Shown here: positions 8,001-15,263 of the stretch, in pieces
How positions within the stretch are numbered: position 1 is the first letter of the stretch
Layout: each line of letters opens with the position of its first letter
Source of the DNA: an uncultured Christensenella sp.
GTDB lineage: Bacteria > Bacillota > Clostridia > Christensenellales > Borkfalkiaceae
DNA: 64,000 nt
Assembly: GCA_910579705.1 (NCBI GenBank)
Contig: CAJTUI010000005.1
Location: 1-64,000, forward strand
Reading direction: 5' to 3'
The notes under the pieces: model-generated
Told to the model about the DNA's origin: nothing
The model's database searches: none
Seen by the model: the letters and a program-made list of their open reading frames with translations, nothing else
Made by a program: the position numbers and the translations under genes

Positions 8001-8109
8001 CGCCCTTAGGGCCTTGCTCGGCGCAACCGAAAGAAAAAAGCGCAATACAGAGCACCGCAACCAATGCGAGCACAAGCACGGTGAAGTACTTTAACCTGTT
8101 CTTTTTCAT
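5041..8109 (-). CDS. Large surface lipoprotein: collagen-like stalk plus two beta-helix domains
   Basis: 1022 residues. The ATG at 8109 is chosen because GGGAG lies 7 nt before it; an in-frame ATG 27 bases earlier has none. A signal peptide ends in a lipobox-like FSFGC (Cys29). Residues 33-70 are collagen-like Gly-X-Y triplets (GPKGDKGEQG...). Three copies of a 31-residue module follow (about 71-101, 112-142, 156-186), each with DGKSAYE-x-Y and PLTE-x-EWLESLKG and separated by more Gly-X-Y. The rest is strand-rich and repetitive. It contains two homologous halves, each opening with an alpha/beta LTKD or LTTDL segment and leading into F(K/Q)NG turns, typical of right-handed parallel beta helices. 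It is probably displayed on the cell surface as an adhesin or polysaccharide-binding protein; no catalytic residues were recognised. Confidence 0.8.
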   Translation of the reverse strand: MKKNRLKYFTVLVLALVAVLCIALFSFGCAEQGPKGDKGEQGIAGPKGDQGSKGENGEDGKDGEDGEDGADGKSAYELYVEGLAEGETPLTEEEWLESLKGENGTNGSNGSDGKSAYEIYVAGVPQGVTPLTEAEWLESLKGDKGEQGDKGEQGTDGKSAYDIYVETVPEGEKPLGKAEWLASLKGENGIDGATTITALNYVNSGDEGKFDKWGIKHRLLISYKNAESEEKTLLSEDSLNIVDQSIFYDAESGEEIWQLIDFNVRRIRLTKDIVWTGREFSEVNSTGKYYSRIIINHDVEFGMNGKTLSLDAYGITVTDNSAVSFKNGTIQRIERAVADASNPVGTVSADKRIVYVPATYKSGEGTLNAVSDAEWGIVKEFSEYSGNEDYDAGKVRKVRATTVDASSNAAIHVHNYCSLKLDTVELYSMFMGVYVDGMSSSVEVVNNSVIDCEGSFGIATNAQSAEKYNVIVSAKDSLIRAAQVTSRRLYAPNVFGCSTAVMINVPGSVIIENCELNGTTQALITRSGHSVVRNSVLSANGICPYAFENYYEGSNWHNTIWNTVNGFGNFTVIVGNANKTNYQNSADCTLTNCEIITHKNAWGPVCVAGNKGDADGYKDGKWIGATLTYDAMTFSRSGAVGFHVHKYNSNIKVHRPEMLLNANEWYEADSQQKIEDLLDYGATNVRLTTDLKLKANNADGYTYISSDINVGLNGHTVTIDSNGLKITNNAEVKFQNGAVLMNGTKAPASGVVDGNYAIEVGEFCNLELEAVKLYANRSGIYLNGTAASLDMWADSAIYACGYYGIGTNVNGTKGFGVIINIKYSKVYAGFNAFPGLDVRPANPQGEDRYGVAVLLNVPGTLKVEKFSYLAGYTHGLILREGTAVINNSVVEVTGYNSNLDKYSLSNETHAHWGKGFNVPSAAITLGTYLTKANDTEYLYQNPTDVILTNVTLKKSDNSSAYVCMHNDNGAGTKPSTTLTFDAFTAWKSLGAENKNAPLVTLCGSNETDSKLTVWDGRELYAA

Positions 8110-8160
8110 TTTACATCTCCCTATTTTTATTCGCAAGGCACCAAGCTTTCCGCAATATGT

Positions 8161-8252
8161 GAATTCCGAAAAGCTTTTCGGAATTCTTAATCAATTAAGA
8201 ATTTTTGGTAAAGAGGACGAAGTCCTCTTTACCTTGCGTATTTGGAGTGTAA
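8161..8252. repeat. Three consecutive palindromes upstream of the lipoprotein gene
   Basis: A perfect 26-bp palindrome (8161-8186, arms GAATTCCGAAAAG), then an ATTCTTAA/TTAAGAAT hairpin (about 8184-8203), then GGTAAAGAGGAC/GTCCTCTTTACC around GAA (about 8208-8234). They lie between the tuf terminator and the lipoprotein start. They may be operators, leader structures of the lipoprotein mRNA, or remnants of a small mobile repeat. Confidence 0.6.
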
Positions 8253-8299
8253 CAGAAAATACGCAAAAAGTCAACCCCAATTGAGTTTTTCATAAAAAT

Positions 8300-8330
8300 T
8301 TTTGCGCGTAAAAACTTTTTACGCGCAAAA
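8300..8330. terminator. A/T-edged perfect hairpin after tuf
   Basis: TTTTGCGCGTAAAAA (8300-8314) is exactly complementary to TTTTTACGCGCAAAA (8316-8330) with one base between, so the loop opens within the A/T part. It follows the main tuf terminator and may act as a back-up in either direction. Confidence 0.5.
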
Positions 8331-8354
8331 AAACGCACCCGCGTTGCGGGTGCG
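8327..8354 (-). terminator. Intrinsic terminator of the str operon (after tuf)
   Basis: CGCACCCGC (8334-8342) pairs with GCGGGTGCG (8346-8354), loop GTT. On the minus strand it is followed by seven T residues (8327-8333). It sits 17 bp after the tuf stop. Confidence 0.9.
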
Positions 8355-8371
8355 CTATATTTTGGTTTTAA

Positions 8372-9586
8372 TTAGCCGAGAAGTTTTACGATAGTGCCGG
8401 AACCAACCGTTCTGCCGCCTTCACGGATAGCGAAACGAAGCTTTTCTTCTACCGCAACGGGCTTGATAAGCTCAACGGAGATTTCTACGTTATCGCCGGG
8501 CATAACCATTTCTACGCCCTTGGGAAGTTCGATAGAACCGGTAACGTCGGTCGTTCTGATGAAGAACTGAGGACGATAGTGGTTGAAGAAAGGCGTGTGG
8601 CGGCCGCCCTCGTCTGCTTTAAGAACGTAAACCTGAGCGGTAAACTTGGTAGCCGTCTTAACGCTGCCGGGCTTAGCAAGAACCTGTCCTTTCTCGATAC
8701 CCTTTCTGTCGATACCGCGGAGAAGTGCGCCGACGTTGAAACCTGCGATAGCTTCGTCAACGCTCTTGTGGAACATTTCAAGGCCGGTAATAACGGTGGA
8801 AACGGGTTTCTCGATAAGGCCGACGATTTCGGCGGGATCGCCTACGTGTGCCGTACCTCTCTCAACTCTGCCCGTAGCAACGGTACCGCGGCCGGAGATG
8901 GTGAATACGTCTTCCACGGGAAGGAGGAAGGGCTTAGCGGTATCTCTTTCGGGAGTGGGGATATAGCTGTCGATGGTGTCCATGAGCTGAAGAATGCACT
9001 GACATTCGGGAGCTGCGAGAACTTCCGCATCGGGAGCGCCGGAGGACGCTTTTTCAAGCGCTTTGAGCGCCGATCCTCTGATAATGGGGCAATCCTTGAA
9101 ACCCTGTCCTTCGAGGGTGTCGGTGATTTCCATTTCAACGAGTTCGAGAAGTTCGGGGTCGTCCATCTGGTCGCACTTGTTGAGGAATACTACGATATAG
9201 GGAACGCCTACCTGACGGGAAAGCAGAATGTGCTCTCTGGTCTGGGGCATGGGACCGTCGGTTGCCGCAACTACGAGGATTGCGCCGTCCATCTGAGCCG
9301 CGCCGGTAATCATATTCTTAACGTAGTCGGCGTGTCCCGGACAGTCAACGTGCGCGTAGTGGCGCTTTTCGGTCTGATACTCGACGTGAGCGGTGTTTAT
9401 CGTTATACCGCGGGCCTTCTCTTCGGGAGCCTTATCGATCTCGTCGTATTTCATTTTTGCTGCCTGACCCTTACATGCCATAACCATAGTGATAGCTGCG
9501 GTCAGAGTGGTCTTGCCGTGGTCAACGTGGCCGATTGTGCCGATGTTAACGTGGGGCTTGCTGTTGTCGTACTTAGCCTTTGCCAT
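8372..9586 (-). CDS. tuf: Elongation factor Tu
   Basis: 404 residues with all EF-Tu landmarks: G1 GHVDHGKT, switch II DCPGHADYVKNM, NKCD, and the C-terminal beta-barrel ending in GSGTIVKLLG. As the GTP form it carries aminoacyl-tRNA to the ribosome. The ATG follows AAGGAG. It is the last gene of rpsL-rpsG-fusA-tuf, 193 bp after fusA, and has a possible promoter of its own. The G-domain carries a short insertion (KASSGAPDAEVLAAPECQ), which accounts for the slightly greater length than in Bacillus. Confidence 0.98.
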   Translation of the reverse strand: MAKAKYDNSKPHVNIGTIGHVDHGKTTLTAAITMVMACKGQAAKMKYDEIDKAPEEKARGITINTAHVEYQTEKRHYAHVDCPGHADYVKNMITGAAQMDGAILVVAATDGPMPQTREHILLSRQVGVPYIVVFLNKCDQMDDPELLELVEMEITDTLEGQGFKDCPIIRGSALKALEKASSGAPDAEVLAAPECQCILQLMDTIDSYIPTPERDTAKPFLLPVEDVFTISGRGTVATGRVERGTAHVGDPAEIVGLIEKPVSTVITGLEMFHKSVDEAIAGFNVGALLRGIDRKGIEKGQVLAKPGSVKTATKFTAQVYVLKADEGGRHTPFFNHYRPQFFIRTTDVTGSIELPKGVEMVMPGDNVEISVELIKPVAVEEKLRFAIREGGRTVGSGTIVKLLG

Positions 9587-9617
9587 TTTTGTTTCTCCTT
9601 ATAAATAAATTTTATAA

Positions 9618-9659
9618 AATGATAACTTACTCCTCTCGGAGTCGCAGCTATCTATCATT
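9618..9659 (-). other. Hairpin-rich 5' leader of tuf
   Basis: AATGATA (9618-9624) and TATCATT (9653-9659) are complementary and enclose CTCC/GGAG. The structure lies in the mRNA between the tuf-proximal promoter and the ribosome site; it may stabilise the mRNA. Confidence 0.35.
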
Positions 9660-9698
9660 AACTTGCTGCTTTTTGCGCATTATCGGTGCGTTTCATTC

Positions 9699-9727
9699 AT
9701 TATATATTAAATAATTTAAAAACACAA
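9699..9727 (-). promoter_or_regulatory. Possible internal promoter for tuf
   Basis: TTGTGT (9722-9727), 17-bp spacer, TATAAT (9699-9704), in the fusA-tuf gap. It would allow tuf expression in excess of fusA, as in many bacteria. The -35 box is only partly consensus. Confidence 0.5.
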
Positions 9728-9779
9728 ATAATTTTGCGCCGATTTAATAATTTTTTTGTCGACTGTGGGCCGCACCGAA

Positions 9780-11882
9780 TTACTTTTTGGACCTTTCGCC
9801 GATAACTTTCTCGGATACCGACTTCGGAACTTCCGCGTAGTGGTCGAACTGCATAGTGAACTGGCCTCTGCCCTGAGTTCTCGAACGAAGGTCGGTCGCG
9901 TAACCGAACATTTCCGAAAGAGGAACTTCCGCGTCGACAACCTTTGCGCCCGCCCTGTCGTCGGTGGAGATAATCGTGCCGCGGCGTGCGGTTACGTTAC
10001 CCATAATATCGCCGAAATAGTCGTCGGGAGTGATAACTTCAACCTTCATTATGGGTTCGAGAAGTACGGGGTTGGCCTTTGCCATACCGTCCTTAAAGCC
10101 CATAGAGCCTGCAATCTGGAACGCCATTTCGGAGGAGTCGACCTCGTGGTAGCTACCGTCGTAGACCTGAATCTTGAAGTCAACAACTTCGTAGCCCGCA
10201 AGGAAACCGTTCCTTGCCGCGCCCTGAATACCCTTGTCGATTGCGGGGATATATTCCTTGGGAATAGAACCGCCGACGGTCAGATCTTCGAAAGAGTAGC
10301 CCGAACCGGGTTCGCCGGGGATTAAGTGAAGTTTACAATGACCGTACTGGCCCTTACCGCCCGACTGGCGCTTGTAAACGCCTTCGCAGTCGACGGCCTT
10401 TTTAATGGTTTCGCGGTAAGCAACCTGAGGCGCGCCGACGTTAGCCTCGACCTTGAACTCCCTGAGAAGTCTGTCGACGATAATGTCGAGATGCAACTCG
10501 CCCATACCCGCGATAATCGTCTGGCCCGTTTCCTGATCGGTATAGGTCTTGAACGTGGGATCTTCTTCGGCGAGCTTGATAAGCGCCATAGTCATTTTTT
10601 CCTGACCCGCTTTGGTCTTGGGCTCGATAGAGAGCTGGATAACGGGGTCGGAGAAAGTCATCTGTTCGAGTACGATAGGGTGCTTTTCGTCGCAGAGCGT
10701 GTCGCCCGTGGTAGTGTCTTTAAGACCAACGATAGCGCAGATGTCGCCAGAATATACCTTCGGAATTTCCGTTCTGGTATTAGCGTGCATCTGTACGAGA
10801 CGGCCGACCCTTTCCTTTTTACCCTTGGACGAGTTATAGCAGTACGAGCCCGAATCGAGCACGCCCGAATAAGCTCTGAAATACGCCAGACGGCCAACGA
10901 ACGGGTCGGTTGCGATTTTGAACGCAAGGCCCGCGAAAGGCTCTTCGTCGGACGTTTCCCTGACCTCTTCCTTGCCCGTGTCGGGGTTGACGCCCGTTAC
11001 GTGCGCAACGTCTACGGGAGAAGGCAGATAGTCGATAACCGCGTCTAAAAGCATCTGAACGCCCTTGTTTTTATAGGACGAGCCGCAGAGCACGGGGGTG
11101 CACTTCATAGCGATTGTCGCCGCGCGCAGACCCTTGCGGATTTCTTCGGGAGTAAGTTCCATAGTTTCGAGGAACTTTTCCATAAGCTCGTCGTCGCCTT
11201 CGGCCGCCGCCTCCATAACCGCGAGGTGCGCCTCTTCCGCGGCGTCTTTCATATCGTCGGGAATTTCGGTCTTGTGATACTGTTTACCGTCCTCGGAATC
11301 GTAGATTTCCGCGTTCATTTCGACGAGGTCTACGATACCCTTGAAGGTGTCTTCCTTGCCGATGGGAAGTTCGATGGGAACGGGGTTTGCGTTAAGCCTG
11401 TCCCTCATCATCTGCACGGCGCGCGCAAAGTTTGCGCCGTTGATATCCATTTTGTTGACGTACGCGATACGGGGAACCTTATACTTGTCCGCCTGACGCC
11501 AGACGGTTTCGGACTGGGGTTCCACGCCGCCCTTGGCGCAGAACGTTGCGACCGCGCCGTCGAGCACGCGCAGAGAACGCTCTACCTCGACGGTGAAATC
11601 GACGTGTCCCGGAGTGTCGATAATGTTTATCCTGCACTCGTCCTTCTTGGTCATACCGCTCCTCGTCCAGTGGCAGGTCGTAGCGGCGGAGGTAATGGTG
11701 ATACCTCTCTCCTGTTCCTGAACCATCCAGTCCATAGTAGCGGAACCGTCGTGCGTTTCGCCTATCTTGTGGTTAATACCGGTATAGTACAAAATACGCT
11801 CGGTAGTCGTGGTTTTGCCGGCGTCGATATGCGCCATAATACCTATATTTCTTGTATGGTTTAAATCGTATTCTCTTGCCAT
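9780..11882 (-). CDS. fusA: Elongation factor G
   Basis: 700 residues. GTPase motifs AHIDAGKTT, DTPGHVDF and NKMD are present, followed by domains II-V ending near MFGYATDLRSRTQGRG, the conserved EF-G C-terminal signature. It drives ribosome translocation and, with RRF, recycling. GAGGG precedes the ATG. It is encoded between rpsG (15 bp upstream) and tuf. Confidence 0.98.
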   Translation of the reverse strand: MAREYDLNHTRNIGIMAHIDAGKTTTTERILYYTGINHKIGETHDGSATMDWMVQEQERGITITSAATTCHWTRSGMTKKDECRINIIDTPGHVDFTVEVERSLRVLDGAVATFCAKGGVEPQSETVWRQADKYKVPRIAYVNKMDINGANFARAVQMMRDRLNANPVPIELPIGKEDTFKGIVDLVEMNAEIYDSEDGKQYHKTEIPDDMKDAAEEAHLAVMEAAAEGDDELMEKFLETMELTPEEIRKGLRAATIAMKCTPVLCGSSYKNKGVQMLLDAVIDYLPSPVDVAHVTGVNPDTGKEEVRETSDEEPFAGLAFKIATDPFVGRLAYFRAYSGVLDSGSYCYNSSKGKKERVGRLVQMHANTRTEIPKVYSGDICAIVGLKDTTTGDTLCDEKHPIVLEQMTFSDPVIQLSIEPKTKAGQEKMTMALIKLAEEDPTFKTYTDQETGQTIIAGMGELHLDIIVDRLLREFKVEANVGAPQVAYRETIKKAVDCEGVYKRQSGGKGQYGHCKLHLIPGEPGSGYSFEDLTVGGSIPKEYIPAIDKGIQGAARNGFLAGYEVVDFKIQVYDGSYHEVDSSEMAFQIAGSMGFKDGMAKANPVLLEPIMKVEVITPDDYFGDIMGNVTARRGTIISTDDRAGAKVVDAEVPLSEMFGYATDLRSRTQGRGQFTMQFDHYAEVPKSVSEKVIGERSKK

Positions 11883-11897
11883 ATTAAACCCTCAAAC

Positions 11898-12368
11898 TCA
11901 GAACCTGAAATGTGCAAACGCCTTGTTTGCCTCTGCCATTCTGTGCGTGTCTTCCTTCTTCTTGACAGCGCCGCCCGCGTTGTTATACGCGTCGATAAGC
12001 TCTGCCGCAAGCTTGCTGGACATCTCGCGCTCGCTCCTCTTACGGGTTGCGATTACGAGCCAGCGGATTGCAAGCGTCTGCCTTCTTTCGGGCCTGATCT
12101 CGATAGGAACCTGATAGTTCGCACCGCCGACGCGCCTTGCCTTAACTTCCAGAACAGGCATAAGATTGTTCATTGCCTGATTGAAAATTTCCATTGCGTC
12201 TTTACCGAGTTTTTCACTCATAATATTGAAAGCATCGTAAACGATGTTCTGTGCCGTTCCCCTCTTACCGTCGTACATAATCTGGTTGATAAGCTTTGTC
12301 ACAACCTTACTGCCGTACACGGGATCGGGTAATACGTCCCTCTTGGGAACGCCGCCTCTTCTGGGCAT
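11898..12368 (-). CDS. rpsG: 30S ribosomal protein S7
   Basis: 156 residues, the standard S7 length, starting MPRRGGVPKRDVLPDP. The ATG at 12368 is chosen because AGGAGG lies directly upstream; an upstream ATG in the same frame adds 17 residues unlike S7. S7 nucleates the 30S head and binds 16S rRNA. Second gene of the str operon. Confidence 0.97.
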   Translation of the reverse strand: MPRRGGVPKRDVLPDPVYGSKVVTKLINQIMYDGKRGTAQNIVYDAFNIMSEKLGKDAMEIFNQAMNNLMPVLEVKARRVGGANYQVPIEIRPERRQTLAIRWLVIATRKRSEREMSSKLAAELIDAYNNAGGAVKKKEDTHRMAEANKAFAHFRF

Positions 12369-12625
12369 AATTGAATCCTCCTTTTTTTGTTGCGCGCCCG
12401 CCGCTTTGATACGGCGCACGCGTTTTTTTAAGGGTATTTAATACCTTTAAATAAGCTATTGCTTGCACGTTGAAATTTTAGGGCGCGCTTGGCGCCGCAC
12501 AATTTCCGCGTGTAGCAAATCTTCTCCGCGGCAAGCCGCGAATACTGCCTACTTTTATCGGTAAGGGTAATTATATATTCCGAAAACAAGTAGGGATAAT
12601 TTTCACTGATTTCAGCGAACTTTAA
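12369..12625 (-). other. rpsL-rpsG spacer with inverted repeats
   Basis: No gene is visible in these 257 bases. It contains a GGTATT/AATACC palindrome near 12434-12446 and a CCGCGGC/GCCGCGG-type hairpin near 12527-12540. S7 binds the rpsL-rpsG spacer in E. coli to control its operon, so a regulatory role is possible, but I could not match the structure. Confidence 0.35.
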
Positions 12626-12997
12626 TTATTTGGGGCGTTTAGCGCCGTAACGCGAACGCGCCTGTTTACGCTTGGAAACGCCTGCCGTGTCGAGCGCACC
12701 GCGGATAATGTGGTAACGAACGCCGGGCAAGTCCTTAACTCTTCCGCCCCTGATGAGAACGGACGAGTGCTCCTGTAAGTTGTGACCTTCGCCGGGAATG
12801 TAAACCGTACCTTCCTGTTTATTGGTCAGTCTTACTCTTGCAATCTTTCTTATAGCGGAGTTGGGCTTTTTGGGAGTGGTGGTCGTGACCGAAAGGCACA
12901 CGCCGCGCTTCTGGGGACAGTTGTCCAGTATGGGCGACTTGCTCTTGAAAACCTGTTTTTCTCTGCCGTTTCTTATAAGCTGGTTGATTGTAGGCAT
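12626..12997 (-). CDS. rpsL: 30S ribosomal protein S12
   Basis: 123 residues. It contains the decoding-centre loops TTTPKKPNSA and GGRVKDLPG; the two lysines where streptomycin resistance usually arises are both wild type. It starts MPTINQLIRNGR behind AAGGAGG. First gene of the str operon, expressed from the promoter at 13140-13168 through a structured leader. Confidence 0.98.
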   Translation of the reverse strand: MPTINQLIRNGREKQVFKSKSPILDNCPQKRGVCLSVTTTTPKKPNSAIRKIARVRLTNKQEGTVYIPGEGHNLQEHSSVLIRGGRVKDLPGVRYHIIRGALDTAGVSKRKQARSRYGAKRPK

Positions 12998-13085
12998 AAC
13001 TTCCTCCTTGCTTTACTCGGTTTAAAAAAACCTGTGGAATATATTTCTTACTCCGCATACCCTTAAAATGCGGGAAGGAATAAAC

Positions 13086-13134
13086 AAAAAAATATTGCGA
13101 TTAGCATAGTATGGCAGACTAATCATAATCGCAA
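13086..13134 (-). promoter_or_regulatory. Possible attenuator hairpin in the str operon leader
   Basis: TTGCGATTA and TAATCGCAA (13126-13134 and 13095-13103, minus strand) form a 9-bp stem followed almost at once by seven T residues (13086-13092). The predicted transcription start (~13133) lies at the stem's first base. GATTAG/CTAATC offers a competing pairing inside it. Confidence 0.45.
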
Positions 13135-13139
13135 ACGTA

Positions 13140-13168
13140 ATTTTAGCATTGTTATTTTTAATTGTCAA
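13140..13168 (-). promoter_or_regulatory. str operon promoter
   Basis: TTGACA (13163-13168), 17-bp spacer, TAAAAT (13140-13145), with an A/T-rich spacer. It is the only strong promoter in front of rpsL. Confidence 0.75.
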
Positions 13169-13200
13169 TTGTTTTAACGCTGATTTTTCAAATTATGCCG

Positions 13201-15207
13201 TCAGTTGAGCGCCACGTCTTTCAGACTCTCGTATTTCTCCGCGGCAATCCTCGTTAAAACTCTCGTATCGAACGCGCCCGAGAACGCCTCGTCCGAAAGC
13301 GCCTTTGCCGTGAATATCGTTTCCACGGGGAATTTCAGGTTCTTGATTTCCGAAAGCATTCTCCCGCTCTGCCGCGTGCCCATAAAATCCCCGCCGCCGC
13401 GCAGTTTTAAATCCGCCTCCGCTATCGCGAACCCGTCCGTACTGTTTTTTATTACGGAAAGCCTTGCGCGCGCCTCCTCCGTGTCCGCGCCCGCGAGAAG
13501 AAAGCAATAGCTCTTTTTCGCCCCCCTGCCCACGCGGCCGCGGAGCTGATGCAACTGCGACAGCCCGAACCTTTCCGCATTATATATAATCATAGTAGTC
13601 GCGTCGGGCACGTCCACGCCGACCTCTATAACGGTTGTCGAAACAAGGCAGTCGTACTCCTTGTTTCTGAACGCCGCCATAATCTCGTTTTTCTGTTTGT
13701 CTCGCATTCTGCCGTGCAACAGCGCAATCCTGACCGTCGGCATTTTGACTTTCAGCTCGTCGTAAAGCTCGGTAACCGACATCACCGTTCCCTCGTCGTC
13801 GCCCTCTATCTTGGGACATACGAAATAGGTCTGGTTGCCCAGCCTTGCCTGCTCCGCGACGTACTTATACATATCCGCATACTTGCGCTCGGGTATAATC
13901 GAAGTGGAAATCTCCGTCCTTGCGGCAGGCTTGTCCTTAATAGAAGTGACGTCCAGATCGCCGTAAAAGATAAGCGACAGAGTGCGCGGTATGGGGGTTG
14001 CGGACATAATCAGCACGTCGCAGCCCTCGCCCTTGTCCGAAAGCGACGCGCGCTGCGCCACGCCGAAACGGTGCTGCTCGTCGCAGACCACGAACGAAAG
14101 ATTTTTGAACGCCACGTCGCCCTGTATCACGGCGTGCGTGCCGCAGATTATATCGACTTCGCCGCTTGCAAGCCCCTTCTTGATTTCGCGTTTCTCCGCC
14201 GCGGCCGTAGAGCCCGTGAGCGCGCGCACGCTGTAATCTGGAAAATACTTTTCCAGAAGCGCCGCGTTCTGCCGCGCGAGCACTTCCGTCGGCGCAATCA
14301 TCGCCGCCTGATAACCCGACTTCACCGCCATAAAAATGCCCGCAAACGCGACCGCGGTCTTGCCGCTGCCCACGTCGCCCTGCAACAGCCTGTTCATTAC
14401 GTGCGGGGATTTAAGATTCGCGAAAATTTCGTCCACTGCGTTTTTCTGGCCCGCCGTAAATTCGAACGGGAACCGCGCGACAAACTCGTCCAGCTCCGCG
14501 CGGCAGACCGAGTACGCGTTCAGACGCGCGTCGTCCCTGCCGCCCTTAATGACCTTGAACGCCGAAATGAGCAGGAAATATTCTTCGAGCGCGATGCGCG
14601 CCGAGCCCTCCTCCACGTCGGCCGGACTTTCGGGGTTATGTACTTTTTCGTACGCCCGTTTCAAATCGCCCAGCGCGTACTTGCTCTGCAACGAATACGG
14701 TATATAACCTGAAATAGCTATCTTGGACAACGCCTGCCGTACAGTCGCGCGGACCACGCCCTGCGTGAGCGAGCCCGAAAGCGGATAGACGGGGATTATG
14801 CCTTTCAGCCGCGAGTTCGCGCCCGCCGCCTCGAACGACGGGTTGACCATAGAGCACCCCATACCGAACTTGTTCTGAACCCTGCCGTAAAAGAGATACT
14901 TACCGGGTTTGAGCTTTGCCGCGACGTAGGGCTGGTTGAACCACACCGCGGAAAACATAAACCCGCCCTGCTGGCACAGCGCCTTGACGTACGGGCGGCG
15001 CGCGTAGCGGTTGAACTCCACGTTCAGCACCTCGCAGGAGGTGAGAACCACGTCGTTGTGATACGCGTCTTTCAAAAGGGAAACCTTGGTCATATCGAGA
15101 TAATCGCGCGGGAAATGCCGCGCGAGGTCTTCCGCCGAATAGATATTGAGTTTATTGAAGTCGCGTTCCCGCTTTTCGGAAACGAACTTTAAGGAAGTAA
15201 GCCGCAT
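13201..15207 (-). CDS. recG: ATP-dependent DNA helicase RecG
   Basis: 668 residues. Order: N-terminal wedge (OB-like) domain, helicase domain 1 with GDVGSGKT and DEQHRFG (the RecG-type DEQH box), helicase domain 2 with STTVIEVGVDVP and QLRGRVGRG, and a C-terminal TRIP-like region. RecG remodels stalled replication forks and Holliday junctions. No Shine-Dalgarno is obvious at the ATG; a hairpin lies between it and fakA. In Bacillus recG also follows the yloV (fakA) block. Confidence 0.95.
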   Translation of the reverse strand: MRLTSLKFVSEKRERDFNKLNIYSAEDLARHFPRDYLDMTKVSLLKDAYHNDVVLTSCEVLNVEFNRYARRPYVKALCQQGGFMFSAVWFNQPYVAAKLKPGKYLFYGRVQNKFGMGCSMVNPSFEAAGANSRLKGIIPVYPLSGSLTQGVVRATVRQALSKIAISGYIPYSLQSKYALGDLKRAYEKVHNPESPADVEEGSARIALEEYFLLISAFKVIKGGRDDARLNAYSVCRAELDEFVARFPFEFTAGQKNAVDEIFANLKSPHVMNRLLQGDVGSGKTAVAFAGIFMAVKSGYQAAMIAPTEVLARQNAALLEKYFPDYSVRALTGSTAAAEKREIKKGLASGEVDIICGTHAVIQGDVAFKNLSFVVCDEQHRFGVAQRASLSDKGEGCDVLIMSATPIPRTLSLIFYGDLDVTSIKDKPAARTEISTSIIPERKYADMYKYVAEQARLGNQTYFVCPKIEGDDEGTVMSVTELYDELKVKMPTVRIALLHGRMRDKQKNEIMAAFRNKEYDCLVSTTVIEVGVDVPDATTMIIYNAERFGLSQLHQLRGRVGRGAKKSYCFLLAGADTEEARARLSVIKNSTDGFAIAEADLKLRGGGDFMGTRQSGRMLSEIKNLKFPVETIFTAKALSDEAFSGAFDTRVLTRIAAEKYESLKDVALN

Positions 15208-15219
15208 AATAAATTTTGA

Positions 15220-15239
15220 GGGAAGACGCCAGTCTTCCC
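15220..15239 (-). terminator. Hairpin between fakA and recG
   Basis: GGGAAGAC (15220-15227) pairs with GTCTTCCC (15232-15239), loop GCCA. Only a weak U run follows, so it may partly terminate or just separate the two mRNAs. Confidence 0.4.
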
Positions 15240-15263
15240 CTTGTAAATAAATTTTTGAATTTG

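Noticed and set aside
8579..9604. 341-codon plus-strand frame opposite tuf
   Set aside because: EF-Tu codon bias leaves the complement open; no ribosome site and no recognisable protein.
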